Shown here: positions 23,402 through 34,955 of the stretch, one piece after another
Numbering within the stretch: the first letter of the stretch is position 1
Layout of the letters: every line of letters begins with the position of its first letter
Notes under the pieces: model-generated
Databases searched by the model: none
Told to the model about the DNA's origin: nothing
Seen by the model: only the letters and a program-made list of their open reading frames with translations
Origin: Balaenoptera acutorostrata
Lineage: Eukaryota > Chordata > Mammalia > Artiodactyla > Balaenopteridae
Reading direction: 5' to 3'
Assembly (NCBI RefSeq): GCF_949987535.1
Contig: NC_080081.1
Coordinates: 38,108,428-38,172,427, forward strand
Length of the DNA stretch: 64,000 nucleotides
Made by a program: the position numbers and the translations under genes

Positions 23402-23472
<71 letters not shown>

Positions 23473-23504
23473 TTGGTTCTGTTTCTCTGGAAAACCCTAA
23501 TACA
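22996..23504 (+). mobile_element. MLT1-type LTR inserted in L1
   Basis: It starts 'tgtgatggttgattttattg' and ends 'ctggaaaaccctaataca'. The internal 'aaacattatttctgggtgtg', 'tctccagcttccagatgg' and 'cctataataaatt' match MLT1-like MaLR LTRs, including the polyadenylation signal near 23375. Its U5 region now contains a long (TA)n array. It interrupts the old minus-strand L1, so it is younger than that L1. Confidence 0.75.
23402..23471 (+). repeat. (TA)n/(T)n microsatellite
   Basis: About 24 TA dinucleotides are followed by ~20 T. The array lies where MaLR LTRs normally have a short 'tatata' stretch after the AATAAA, so it probably expanded from LTR sequence. Confidence 0.95.
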
Positions 23505-23965
23505 ATTGTGATTGCTGGATTGTATAGAAGAGTATGCTTAATTTTGTAAGAAACTGCCAAACTGTCTTTCAAAGTGGACATACCAATTTGTTTCCACCAG
23601 CAGTGGATGAGTATTCCTATTGCTCCATATCCTCACCAATATCTTGTGTTGTCAGTGTTTTGGGGTTTTGTCATTCTGATAGGTGTGTACTGGAATCTGA
23701 TTATAGTTTTAATTTTCAATTCCCAATGACAAATGATGCTGAGAACCTTTTTCTATGCTTATTTGCTGTTTGTATATCTTCTTTGGTGAGGTGTTTGCCC
23801 ATTTTTAATTGGGTTGTTTGCTTCTTATTGTTGTGTCTTAAGAGTTCTTTGTGTATTTTGGATAATAGTTCTTCATCAGATAAGTCTTTTACAAATATTT
23901 TCTCCGAGTCTGTGGCTTATCTATTTTTCTGAAAGAGATTTTTTAAAAAGTTGAATTACAAATCC
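23505..23965 (-). mobile_element. Old L1 fragment, minus strand (part 2)
   Basis: This continues the L1 broken at 22995, with 'ttgctggattgtatagaag', 'ccaccagcagtggatgagta' and 'ttgcccatttttaattggg', the reverse of the ORF2 C-terminal region. 23966-24459 beyond it is unassigned AT-rich DNA. Confidence 0.7.
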
Positions 23966-24459
23966 ATCTGTGTTTACAAGACACATAAATCTAAGAAAAA
24001 GAAAGATTGAATATAACATATCAGTAAATAAAAGCAAAAAATAATATTCTATATTAATTTAGATAAGTTAGCTTTAATGCACAAAATATAAATAAGTTTA
24101 AGATCATGATGTGATAAATGATAACGATTCACCAGAAAGTTATAATAACCCTAAGCCTACAAATGTAGATAATACTTTACTGACCCTAAGAGTCTGTTAA
24201 TTATAATTTCCACTAGCTTTTAAGATAAATCTAAAAATACTGTCAATAAAATATAAACCAATATTCTTTTATCACTCAGAATTTACATTTAGTAATCATT
24301 GAAAGTAATCTTTAGATTTTTCAGATACTTTTATTAAATCTTATTTTATGCTTATGTTAAAAATATAATTAAATATAAATACATTGACATAGTGTTATGC
24401 ATATGTCTTTATTATTATTTTTATGTCTATAGATTCTGTAATAAAAAATATTTTTTCAT

Positions 24460-24856
24460 TGATATACCTCTTATGTGTTCGTTCTCCTTTAATCAATATG
24501 GCTAGAGTTTAATAGTTTGCTTATTATTATTATTATTTTTTACTTCCCTTCTTTTGTTCTTTGTTTATCATCTATTCAAAGATCCAGGTTTTGGCTTTGT
24601 TAATTTTAATTTTTGTCGATTTTTCTTTTGGTTTTTGTTCTTGTCTTTATTAATTTCATCCTTCATTTTAGTTTGTGATTTTCTTCTTGTTGTTGTTGCT
24701 AGCTTTGAAATTAGAACTTTATGTAAGTGATTTTGGACTTTTTATTTTTAACATAAATTTAGTCCTATAAGGTTTTCACTTTTTACTGATTTATCCTCTG
24801 CTCACATTTTAGATATATTTTCATTTTTACTCAGTTTGAAATATATTTTAGTTTTT
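24460..24856 (-). mobile_element. Ancient L1 fragment, minus strand (part 1)
   Basis: 'ttcaaagatccaggttttgg' and 'gtctttattaatttcatcc' resemble the reverse of the L1 endonuclease/RT linker coding text. It is strongly diverged and split from 25414 onward by an LTR. Confidence 0.45.
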
Positions 24857-25413
24857 TTTATTAATCAGCATTCTCCAGAGAAACAGAACAAATAGAAGGT
24901 ATCTGTGATGTATATGCATATATGTGGGATGTGTGTGTGTGTGTTTGTGAATATACACATAATTATAAGAAATTGGCTCACATAATTATGAAGTTGAAAA
25001 TGCTCAAGATCTAAAGGGTGAGTTGCCAAGCTGAAGACTTAAGAGAGCTGATAGTGTAGTTCCAGTAATTCTAAATGTTTGAGATCCAGGAGACCTAATG
25101 GTATAGTTCCAGTCTGAAGGCTCAAGTCCCAGGAAGAAATGAAGGCAGGAAAAAGTCAATATCCCAGTTTGAAGGCTGTCAGGCAGGAGGAATTCTTTCA
25201 CTTGGAGGAGGGTCAGCATTTTGTTTTATTCAGGTCTTCAATTGATTAGATGGGGCCTACCCACTTTAAAGAGGACAATCTGCTTTACTCGGTCTACTAA
25301 GTTAAATATTAATATCATCCAAAACACTCTCACAGAAACATTCAGAAAAATGTTTGATCAACTCTCTGGACAACTCTTGGCCCAGTCAATTTGTCACATA
25401 AAATCAGCTATCA
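24857..25413 (-). mobile_element. MLT1-type LTR, minus strand
   Basis: The left end 'attctccagagaaacagaac', internal 'aattggctcacataattatg', 'tgattagatggggcctaccc' and 'cagaaacattcagaaaaatg', and right end 'cacataaaatcagctatca' form the reverse complement of an MLT1-like LTR. A short (GT)n lies at 24932-24945. It divides the ancient L1 around it. Confidence 0.75.
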
Positions 25414-26130
25414 GAAGTTTCAATTTGTATTTCTTCATTGATTCATGAAGTTTTAAGTGCGTATAGATTATATGCTTTTAAATTTATTGTTTATTTTGGT
25501 ACTACATATGGTCATTACTAGTGATCATACCACACGTACTGGACAAAATTGTATCCTGCATTTATCAGATTTAGTCTCCTAAATTACAGTTTTCATGGCA
25601 TTACTATTCATTTAATTTAAATCTCTTGGTCTATTTTCAAAGGGTTGTCTTTGGTAGATAACATATAGTTGAGTCTTATTTTATAGCCATTCTGCCTTTT
25701 GATTGGAAACTCCATTTTCATTTAATAAATTTAGTGATTATTAAATTTGTCTATCACCTTTTTATTTGTTTTCCTTTTCACCCTCCCCCCATTTGATTTT
25801 GTTCCTCTGTTTGCCCTTTCATTCCTTTTTCGGTGTTATTTGAAATTTGCTTTTAGAATTCCATTTTATTTATTTGCTTTTTCACTATGTATTTTAGTCA
25901 TTTCTCTAGCAGTTACAATATATAAGGTATTTCATTTTCACAATTAATTTGGTTTCATTTTTTGCCTTTTCTCATAAACTTCAGACACTTTGCAATCATT
26001 TAGGTCCATGTATGCTCCCACCTACCATTATTCTTTTTTGTTTGATATTATATGTAAGACAACTACATACCAAAAACCCTACAAGACAATGTTATACTTT
26101 TTGCTTTAGAGAGTCATATGTGTTTCAAAC
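25414..26130 (-). mobile_element. Ancient L1 fragment, minus strand (part 2)
   Basis: 'aaattccattttatttattt' and 'catttctctagcagttacaa' follow a known reverse L1M text ('...ccattttatctcc...gtggttgctctagggattacaatat'). This is a diverged continuation of the fragment left of the LTR. Confidence 0.45.
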
Positions 26131-26152
26131 AAGCTGTTATATAGTATTTTAT

Positions 26153-26303
26153 GGTGGGAGGGATAAACTGGGAGATTGGGACTGACATAAACACATTATT
26201 ATATATAAAATAAATAACTAATAAGAACCTGCTGTATAGCACAGGGAACTCTACTCAATACTCTGTAATAGCCTTTATGGGAAAATAATGCTTTAAAAAA
26301 TGA
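26153..26303 (+). mobile_element. L1 stub truncated at both ends
   Basis: 'aataagaacctgctgtatag' and 'agggaactctactcaatact' are L1 3'UTR text. The copy stops at 'atgctttaaaaaa' before the normal L1 terminus. An 18-bp duplication with one mismatch, TGTTAT(A/C)TAGTATTTTAT, flanks it at 26135-26152 and 26304-26321. So the 3' truncation predates or accompanied insertion, presumably through premature polyadenylation or internal priming. Confidence 0.85.
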
Positions 26304-26449
26304 TGTTATCTAGTATTTTATACATATACAGACATACATATTTCTCTTTTAGGAATAAAATGAATAGAATAAAAGGTATAATGGTTGGAAAGAAAGGAAC
26401 AATCATTGTTCCTATTCAAATAACTTGTCCATAGATAATAATTTCTATC

Positions 26450-27100
26450 TTCAGAGGAATTTACGAACAAATCATGAACATTTCCAAAAGAGTTTGACAA
26501 AGCTGCTGGATCATGAAATCAATCTATAAAAATTATGTTCACTTCTATATATCACCACAAGAAACAGGAAATATAATGTTAAGCAATGTATCTATTGCCG
26601 AAGAAATATAAATATAAAATATTGAGGAATAAATAGAAGACAACTGTGTAGACTATTGAGAATTAAGCTGTAAAAGTTTATTGAAAGGCACTTAAAAATT
26701 TAATGAAATAAAAGGATGTATAAAATATTGGGTAAAGATATTTAATAGCATAGGGATATTAATCCTCCCAAATTATCTAATATAGGAAGGACAATTCCAA
26801 CAAAAACCCAACTGTATTTTTCTTTTAATTTTAGTGAAAATTTGGCAATTAATACTAAAATTTGTCAGAAATATAGATGTTCAGGAGTGAACAATACATT
26901 TTTGGATGAAGAACAGTGCATTATGAGGACTTGCCACATAATAGAGCAAAAATAATTTTCCAATGTAAATAAAATAGATTGCTATATGCACAAAACTAGA
27001 CTATTGAGCAGAATACCAAGACCCAACTCTATATGGAAACTTCATATAAGACAAAAATGACATTACTAGTAAAAAAGTAATATAAGGTGAAAACCAAGGA
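26450..27100 (+). mobile_element. Possible ancient L1 ORF2 fragment
   Basis: 'acaattccaacaaaaaccca', 'actaaaatttgtcagaaat' and 'gaggacttgccacataatag' are reminiscent of the ORF2 segment after the RT domain in very old L1s. There is no intact frame. Confidence 0.3.
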
Positions 27101-27269
27101 ATTTCTATTGCTACAAATTACATGGTTATTATAGTGTTATTTGAAAATTAGCTTAAAAGGAGGAAATATATTGCAAGTAGTTGAAAGGAGAATTGGAAAT
27201 AAGGAAATAGGGAGAAGCAAGGATAGACTTTTTTCCCAAAAAATATTGGAGAGTTAATGTCTATTTTAT

Positions 27270-27465
27270 GCCACATGTTATTCCAAATGCTTTCAAACAC
27301 ATAACTCTGTTTTTCCTTTTTGGATGACCCTAAATGTGTCACTTTATAACTCATTTTATAGGTGCTAGAAATTGAAACTCTGAAACATGCTCTTCCTGCT
27401 TTCCACAGATAGTATGTAGTCAGCTGTCTTTAGAATTTGATGCTATAGCGCCTCCTACTCGAGAT
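27270..27465 (+). mobile_element. Possible MIR fragment
   Basis: 'aactcattttataggtgcta' with 'gaaattgaaactctg' recalls the MIR 'ccattttacagatgaggaaact' core. It is heavily diverged. Confidence 0.3.
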
Positions 27466-27537
27466 CTTTGCTGCATTAACTATTTCCTACCTGGCAACTG
27501 TTTCCTACTTTCTGATCAATGGGAAATCCTATTTTGT

Positions 27538-27538
<1 letters not shown>

Positions 27539-27582
<44 letters not shown>

Positions 27583-27616
27583 TATATAGAGAGAGATATA
27601 TAGATATATATATAGT
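27539..27616 (+). repeat. (TA)n/(GATA) microsatellite
   Basis: An uninterrupted TA array of about 20 units is followed by gata/gaga variants. Probably length-polymorphic. Confidence 0.95.
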
Positions 27617-27619
27617 CAT

Positions 27620-28079
27620 TGAAGAGAGATCTCTCCACCTAAAACTTAAAAATCCTAGCAAATTTACAAGTAAATATAGTCAAGGGATTTGAGAATACCT
27701 CTCTTAGCAGTTGTTTTCACAAAGTGGGTTCCGAACCCTACTCTTTATCTACCTCCCTGTGTTTCTGCCAAATACCTCACAGTAAAGCTAATAGGAACAA
27801 AGCTAATAATTTCAATGTCCACAGGAATTTTTACAGAAAGAAACCACCTGAGGCAATGCACTTTTGTGAATTTTTTTTTCTAAATCTTTCAAAAATGTTA
27901 GCCACAAGATAGAAATGGTGTCCTTCAAATAGCTCCACAGCATTAGAATTTTTAGAACCTAATGCAGTAATATTGCTAGAGCTGTTTTAGATGTTTTCCA
28001 GTTTTAGATTGGAAACAGCATTAAAAAGAGCCATTCAAGTAAAGAATAAAATACAAAAAAAAAAAAAAAAAAAAAAAAG
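27620..28079. other. Unassigned sequence ending in poly(A)
   Basis: The last 25 bp (28054-28078) are a pure A run preceded by 'aagaataaaatac', which contains AATAAA. This could be the 3' end of an unidentified retrocopy, but I cannot identify its body. Confidence 0.3.
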
Positions 28080-28113
28080 TTTGTGCTTAGGAGAATGAGA
28101 GAAACAAGTAAAA

Positions 28114-28573
28114 CACTGCATAGAGGCTGCTGAGGATCTCTTATACGGACGCACCAAAGCCCTCATTGACTATGAGAATTCAAACAAGACATTGGATAAG
28201 GCCCGGTTAAAAAGCAAAGACGTTAGGCTAGCTGAGGCACACCAGCAGGAATGCTGCCAAAAATTTGAACAGCTTTCTGAATCTGCAAAAGGAGAGCTAA
28301 TCAATTTCAAACGAAAGATAGTGACAGCATTTAGGAGGAATCTGATTGAAATGTCTGAGCTGGAAATAAAGCATGCCAGGAACAATGTCTCCCCCTCCTA
28401 CAGAGCTGCATCGACTTGTTCAAGAACAAGTGAACCAAGGACGGAATGTGAAGAAAGCCAGCATCACTTGCACTCAGATCATTACCACAGAAGATTTATT
28501 ACCTTTGACTTTAGTTTAAAATTATGTGAATAAATATTTTGATTTCTAAAGATGTTAACACTTAAAAAAAAAA
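28114..28573 (+). pseudogene. SNX5: SNX5 processed pseudogene, 5'-truncated
   Basis: From 28123 the frame reads E-A-A-E-D-L-L-Y-G-R-T-K-A-L-I-D-Y-E-N-S, then 'LDKARLKSKDVRLAEAHQQE', 'CCQKFEQLSESAKGELINFK' and 'LIEMSELEIKHARNNVS'. This is the C-terminal BAR domain of sorting nexin-5, a membrane-curving subunit of endosomal retromer-associated SNX-BAR coats. Two extra C bases near 28393 shift the frame just before the normal C-terminus, whose stop-proximal text (…DLFKN) is still visible in another frame at ~28,413-28,430. It is intronless, followed by a 3'UTR with AATAAA (~28,530) and a poly(A) at 28564-28573. That makes it an L1-mediated mRNA copy missing all upstream exons (PX domain). SNX6 is less likely because its C-terminus differs. 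Confidence 0.85.
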
Positions 28574-29040
28574 TCAATGCTCACTGAAACAAACCATGAC
28601 TCTATATTTAATAACATAGTAATTTGCAAGTAATGGGCACTCATTAATACAACAAATCCTTTAATGTGTCAAACAATCTACTAATACAATACTCTACCTA
28701 CCTACAAGGGAATTATAGCCCAGTGAGGGAGGGGGACTTGACTGAGCAAAGAAGTAGCATATAACGAATTCTTCCTCAAGAAAAGTAAGGCTTCCTATGG
28801 CTGGTGCTAACAGATTTGAGCCTTGCAGTAAGGATAGAAGAACAGCCAGGCAAGTGTTAAACAAACAAACAAAAAAATGTGTAAAAACAAAAAGTGTAAA
28901 TGAGCTGGTTGTGCTCAGGGAACAATACGAAATTTAATTTAACATAGTGTCGCATATGCTTAGAGGAAGAATGATGGCTAAGTCGGCTAAAAATTAAGGT
29001 TAACATTACATTTTGCATGATTGAAAATATAGGTAAATCT
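28574..29040. other. Unassigned sequence
   Basis: No feature recognised. Confidence 0.4.
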
Positions 29041-29044
29041 TATA

Positions 29045-29690
29045 TAGTACCACGTCAGACACTGTTTTAAACATTTTACATGGATTAACACACTTAATGT
29101 TTATAAAAATGCTCTAAATATATCAAATAAAATTGTACAGGAGACGTCAAACAAGGAAGACTTTATTCAAGACTCCTGCAGTAGGGGAGAGAAATTGAAC
29201 TTAACTCTGCTGAAACAAAAGACAGGTGAGTTTTTAAGCATTTGGGTGAGATAGCGGAAAAGTACTGGAGAACATCAAGGAGGAGACTGGTCAGTATGAC
29301 TAGGATATGTGTTTGCTAATTGGCACTTATTGAAGATTGGCTCCCATCATCCTATAGAGACTAAGAGCAGAGGGGCATTATTTTTCTTGATGATTACATT
29401 TCAAAGGTGTGGCTCCCAGATCCCTGAGAAAGATATTTCTAGGTTATAAAATCAGCAAGAGAAAACTAGCAAGAGAAAATCTACATCTCAGAAGGACAGA
29501 GAACGAATTGACAATTGCACATTTCCTAAAGTAAATGCTCTAATACAAGGGAGGTCAGGGGCCTATAGTCAGGAAGAAACCTATCTAAAATTTGGTCAAG
29601 TTGAAGGGAGATGTTAAATCTGTCTTCATCAGGTAAGTGCTATTATTTTCCCATTTTATAGGTAAGAAAACTGAAGCATAAAAAAGATAA
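29045..29690 (+). mobile_element. MIR SINE split by an LTR
   Basis: 'cagacactgttttaaacatt...cacacttaatg' (29050-29115) and 'gtgctattattttcccatt', then 'ggtaagaaaactgaagcata' (29636-29682), are consecutive parts of MIR 3' text ('...tttacatgcattatctcatttaatcc...attttacagatgaggaaactgaggc'). About 500 bp of unrelated, LTR-like sequence separates them. Confidence 0.55.
29134..29620 (-). mobile_element. Probable LTR, minus strand
   Basis: Read on the minus strand, the end is '...cttgaataaagtcttcctt' then '...ctcctgtaca', i.e. an AATAAA about 35 bp before a terminal CA, the layout of a retroviral R-U5. It lies inside a MIR, so it is a later insertion. The left LTR end and target duplication could not be fixed, and the family is unknown. 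Confidence 0.45.
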
Positions 29691-29710
29691 ACACATTGTA
29701 CAGTGTTATA

Positions 29711-29809
29711 TGGTTTACTTAATGATTAATGATCAATGATCTTGATGATTTAAAATTATATGATTTACTTAATGATTAATGATCAATGATTTGATGATTT
29801 AAAATTAAG
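29711..29809 (+). repeat. 50-bp tandem duplication
   Basis: Positions 29711-29760 and 29761-29809 are near-identical copies beginning 'tggtttacttaatgatta' and 'tgatttacttaatgatta', differing by a substitution and one lost C. The pair abuts the 5' end of the old L1 at ~29815. Confidence 0.95.
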
Positions 29810-29814
29810 ACCCA

Positions 29815-32800
29815 GGCAGTCTGGAGAAGGTTCAAGATGGTGGTGTTAGAAGATCCTAAACTCACCATCTCCCATGGACACAACAAGTTTACAACTAAAT
29901 ATGGGATAATGGACCTGAAAACTGGATAAACAGATCCTCCACAACACAGAATAAAAAGATAGCATTGAAATAGGTAGGAGAGCCATAGATAGAGTCTCAC
30001 CAAGGGGTGGGGGTGGGGGGGAAAGACACATCTCAGACACAGCTATCCACAATTGGGAGGGATCACAGAGGCATAGATCTTTCTCCTGAGGAGCAAAGGA
30101 ATCAGCAAATCGAGGTCCACAACAGGCACTCCAACCTGTTGATCTTACACAGGAGAGATGAGCCCCCAAGACACCTGGTTTTGAAAACCAATGGAGAATA
30201 TGTCCAGAAAAACCATAAACAGCAAGGAATAAAAAAAAATTTTAAAGGGCTCCCATACAGACTCACTTGACCTGAAAACTGGTACAAATACATGAGATGG
30301 AAAAGTGCATAAACCATGGTTGAAGGAGACCCACTTGTTAATCTTAAGCATCTGCTGAAGAGGCAGGTACCAGCTGGGACACTCCCTAGGGACTGAGACA
30401 CTGATGGGAACCATTTGTGTGACTTCAGGCTACTTTGCTAATGCCGGCACTGGTAAGTGTCAGTTTGAAATTCTCTATCTAGTCTGTTAGTGCCAGTGTG
30501 CATGTCCTGCTGAGAGCCCTGCCCATCCCTGAGCCTTGGCTGGGCCCCACAGCTGGTCTGAGTGCCAGCTCTGTCTATCAGAAGCCTGAAGCAGCCACAG
30601 CAGAAACCACAGCCAGTCTGGGGATCAGCCCTTCCTTCCAGCACCCAACAGCAGCAACAGCAGTCCCACCACAAGAGGAGGGTGCAGGTAAACAACATAA
30701 GAGACAGTCCTTGAGTGCACGACTCTGGTGGCCAGTTGACACTGCACCTCTGAGTCCCACAGGACATCTCATAATAAAACCACTCCTTTAAGACTGAGAG
30801 AGATAGCTGATTCACCTAATACATAGAAACAAGCACAGAGAATTAGGCAAAATGAGGAGTAGAAGGTATATATTCTAATCAAAAAACAAGACAAAAACTC
30901 AGAAAAGAACTAGGCAAAATGGAGATAAGCAATCTACCTAATAATGTGTTCAAAGTAATGGTCCTAAAAATGCTAACCAAACTCAGGACAAAAATGAATT
31001 CAGTGAGAACTTAAACAAAGTTAGAAAATATAAGAAAGTTTCAAAAGGAAGTTATGGTTGAACTTAAAAGTACACTAACAAGGTTCAGGAGCAGATGTAA
31101 TGAGACAGAATAACACATTTTCAAGCAGGAAGACAAAACAATGAAACTCATCTAGACAGAGTAGTAAAATGAATAAAGAATTTTAAAAATCAAAGATACC
31201 TTAAAGAACACATGGGACAACATCAAGCAGAATAACTTTCACTTTATAAGGGTTGCAAAAGGGGGAGAGAAAAAGGAGAAGAAAAAGGGTTAGAGAAATT
31301 ATTTGAAGAAATAGTGGCTGAAAACGTCCTTAATCTAGGGAGGGAAACAGACATCCAAGTTCAGGAAGCACATAGAATTCCAAATAATATGAACCCATAG
31401 AGACATACACCAAGACACATTATAATTAAAATGGTAAAAATTAAGGATAAAGAGAATCTTAAAAGCAGCAAGAGAAAAACAACTTGTTACATACAAGGGA
31501 AAGCATATAAGGCTACCAGCAGATTTTTCAGCAGAAATTCTATAGGTCAGAAAGGAATGGCATGGCATATTAAAAGTGCTGAAAGGAAAAAACTTCTGAC
31601 CAAGAATTACTTACCCAGCAAGGTTATCATTCAGAACTCTCTTTTGAGAGACCAAGAATTTTCCTGATAAGTAAAAGCTAAAGGAGTTCATTATCACTAA
31701 ACTGGTATTACAAAAAATGTTAAAGTTACTTCTATAAGCTGAAAATAATTGACAGTAATTAGTAATAAGAAGACACATAAAAGTAAAAATCTCACTGGAA
31801 AATGTAAATATATCATTAAGGTTGTGAATCAATCAGTCACAAAGCAAGCATAAAGGTTAAAAGAAAAAAGTACTAAAATTAACTAAAATTACAACCATTA
31901 ATTAAGGGATGCATACCATAAAAAGATGCAAAAGGTTTATTGAAACTATAAAACATGGGACGGGGTGTAAGAAGTAAAGCTTTAGAATGTGTTCAAATTT
32001 ACATTGCTACAAACTTAAAATAGGCTACTATTTACATAAGATATCATAGGTGAACCTCACAGAAAACCACATGAAAAAAGACATGGTTAATACATAAAAG
32101 GAAATGAGATAGGAATCTAAACATAACACTAAAGAAAATGAGCAAAACGCAAGGGAAGAGAGAAAGAGAAGAAAAGAACAGAGAGGAACTAAAAAAAACA
32201 GCCAGAAAACAATTAACAAAATGCCAGTAAGTACATACCTGTCAGTAATCACTTGAAATGTAAATTTGTTGACCAAAAGACATTGTCTCTGAATGGATTA
32301 AAAAAAACCCAAAAAACAAAAACAAGACCCATCTAAATGATACCTACGAAAGACTCACTTCAGAAGAAAGGATACACACGGTCTGAAAGTGAATGGATGG
32401 AAAAGATATCTCATGCAAATGGAAACAAAAAGAAAACTGGGTAGCTATACTCATATCAGATGAAATAGACTTTAAAACAAAGACCACAATAAAAGACCAA
32501 AAAGGACATTCCATAATAATAAAGGGGTCAATCCAGCTACAAGATATAACATATATAAATGTATATTCACCCAACAGAGGAGCAACAAGATACACAAAGC
32601 AAATATTAGTGGACTTAAAGAGAGAAATTGAAAGCAATACAATAATAGTAGAAAACTTCAACAAAACCCCATTACATAAATGTATAGATCATCCAGGGAA
32701 AAAACCAATATGGAAGTATCAGGCTTAAATGACACACTAAGTCTGAACTCCTTGCTTGTCACCCTGCAATAAATGCTGCACTTTCCTTCACCACAACCTG

Positions 32801-33175
32801 ATATCAGTAAATTGGCTTTACTATGTGCAGGAGAGCAGACCCAAGTTTGGTTCAGTAACATTGGGTCACAAAACAAGTCTCAATAAACTTGAGAATATTT
32901 AAATCATATCAAGCATCTTCTCTGACCACAATGGTATGAAACTAAAAATAAATCACAATTAAAAAAAAGGAAAAATCACAAAAACATGAAGATTAAACAG
33001 CATGTTACTGAAAAAACAATGACTCATCAAATAAATCAAAGAAAAAGTAAAAGAGAAAAAAAAAAAGCTAGAGACAATTGAAAACAGAAATGCTACATAG
33101 CAAAATCTATGGGATACAGCAAAAGTGTTTCTAAAAGGGAAGCTCATAGAAATACAGGCTCAAGAAACAACAACA
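29815..33175 (+). mobile_element. Old full-length L1, 5' portion
   Basis: It begins 'agtctggagaaggttcaaga', L1 5'UTR-type text (29815-~30900), which includes a GC-richer stretch. A degraded ORF1 lies at ~30920-31740 ('agccagcaagag'-like 'cttaaaagcagcaagagaaa', 'tcagcagaaattctatagg'). The start of ORF2 (endonuclease domain) follows from ~32250 to 33175, where a younger L1 interrupts it. The same element resumes at 40639. The reading frames carry many stops and indels. Its age class resembles L1MA. Confidence 0.85.
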
Positions 33176-34499
33176 GGGGTGTCTGGGCAAGATGGCAGAA
33201 GAGTAAGACGCGGAGATCACCTTCCTCCCCACAGATACATCAGAAATACACCTACACGTGGAACTGCTCCTACAGAACACCCACTGAACGATGGCAGAAG
33301 ACGTCAGACCCCCCAAAAGGCAAGAAACTCCCCACATACGTGGGTAGGGCAAAAGAAAAAAGAAATAACAGAGACAAAAGAATAAGGATGGGACCAGCAC
33401 CAGTAGGAGGGAGCTGTGAAGGAGGAAAGGTTTCCACACACTAGGAAGCCCATTCACGGGTGGAAACTGTGGGTGGCAGAGCGGGAAAGCTTTGGAGCCA
33501 TGGAGGAGAGCGCAGCCACAGGGGTGTGGAGGGCAAAGCGGAGAGATTTCCGCACAGAGGATTGGTGCCTAGCAGCACTCACCAGCCCCAGAGGCTTGTC
33601 TGCTAACCTTCCGGGGCAGGCGGGGGCTGGGAGCTGAGGCTCGGGCTTCGGTCAGATCGCCGGGAGAGGACTGGGGTTGGCGGCATGAACACAGCCTGAA
33701 GGGTTTAGCGCACCACAGCTAGCCAAGAGGGAGTCCGGGAAAAGGTCTGGAGCTGCCGAACAGGCAACAGACTTTTTCTTACCTCTTTGTTTCCTGGTGC
33801 GCGAGGAGAGGGTATTCAGAGCGCCACCTAAATGAGCTCCAGAGACAGGTGTGAGCCGCAGCTATCAGCGCGGACCCCAGAGACAGGCATGAGACGCTAA
33901 GGCTGCTGCTGCCGCCACCAAGAAGCCTGTGTGCGAGCACAGGTCACTCTCCACACCACCCCTCCTGGGAGACTGTGCAGCCCGCCACTGCAAGGGTTCC
34001 GTGATCTAGGGACAACATCCCCGGGAGAATGCACTGCACACCTCAGGCTGCTTCAACGTCACGCCAGCCTCTGCCACCTCAGGCTCACCCTGCATCCATA
34101 CCCCTCCGTCCCCCTGGCCTGAGTGAGCCAGAGCCCCTGAAGCAGCTGCTCCTTTAACCCTGTCCTGTGTGAGCAAAGAACAGACACCTCAGGCGACCTA
34201 CATGCAGAGGGGGGTCCAAATTCAAAGCTGAGCCCCGGGAGCTGTACGAACATAGAAGAGAAAGGGAAATTTCTCCCAGCAGCCTCAGAAGCAGCGGATT
34301 AAAGCTCCACAAAAAACTTGATGTACCTGCATCTGTTGAATTCCTGAATAGACAACGAATCATCCCAAACTGAGGAGGTGGACTTTGGGAGCAGGATATA
34401 TTATTTTTTCCCCCTTTTCCTCTTTTTGTGAGTGTGTATGTGTATGCTTCTGTGTGAGATTTTATCTGCATAGCTTTGCTTTCACCATTTGTCCTAGGG

Positions 34500-34910
34500 T
34501 TTGGTCTGTGCGTTTTTGTTTTTTTTACGTAAAAATTTTTTTTCTTAATAAATTTTTTTCTTAATAATTTTTTTTTTAGTAATTTTTTCTTCTTTTTTAT
34601 TTAAAAAAATTAAAAATATTTTTCTTAAACTTTTTCTTAATAATGATTTTCTTATTTTTTATTTTAAAAAATTAAAAAATACTTTTTCTTAAAGTTTTTC
34701 TTAATAATTATTTTATTTTTTATTTTAATTTTTTTCTTAATAAATTATTTTCTTAATATTTTTTTTTATTTATTTTAAAAAATTAAAATATTTATTAAAA
34801 AATAAAAAAAAAATTGTTCTTAATAAATTTTCTCTTAATATTTTTTTCCTTCTTTTTTATTTTAACAGCTTTATTTTATTTTATCTTACTTTATTTTATT
34901 TTATTTTATC
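34500..34910 (+). repeat. AT-rich low-complexity tract in L1 5'UTR
   Basis: There are irregular tandem repeats of 'tttttcttaataa(t/a)' alternating with A-rich complements, so parts can fold back on each other. They probably arose by local slippage in the 5'UTR. Confidence 0.85.
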
Positions 34911-34911
34911 T

Positions 34912-34954
<43 letters not shown>

Positions 34955-34955
34955 A
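34911..34955 (+). repeat. (CTTT)n microsatellite
   Basis: About 11 CTTT units within the L1 5'UTR. Confidence 0.95.

Noticed and set aside
30438..30815. Cys/Trp-rich minus-strand frame of 125 codons
   Set aside because: It lies antisense in the 5'UTR of the old L1, with no family features.
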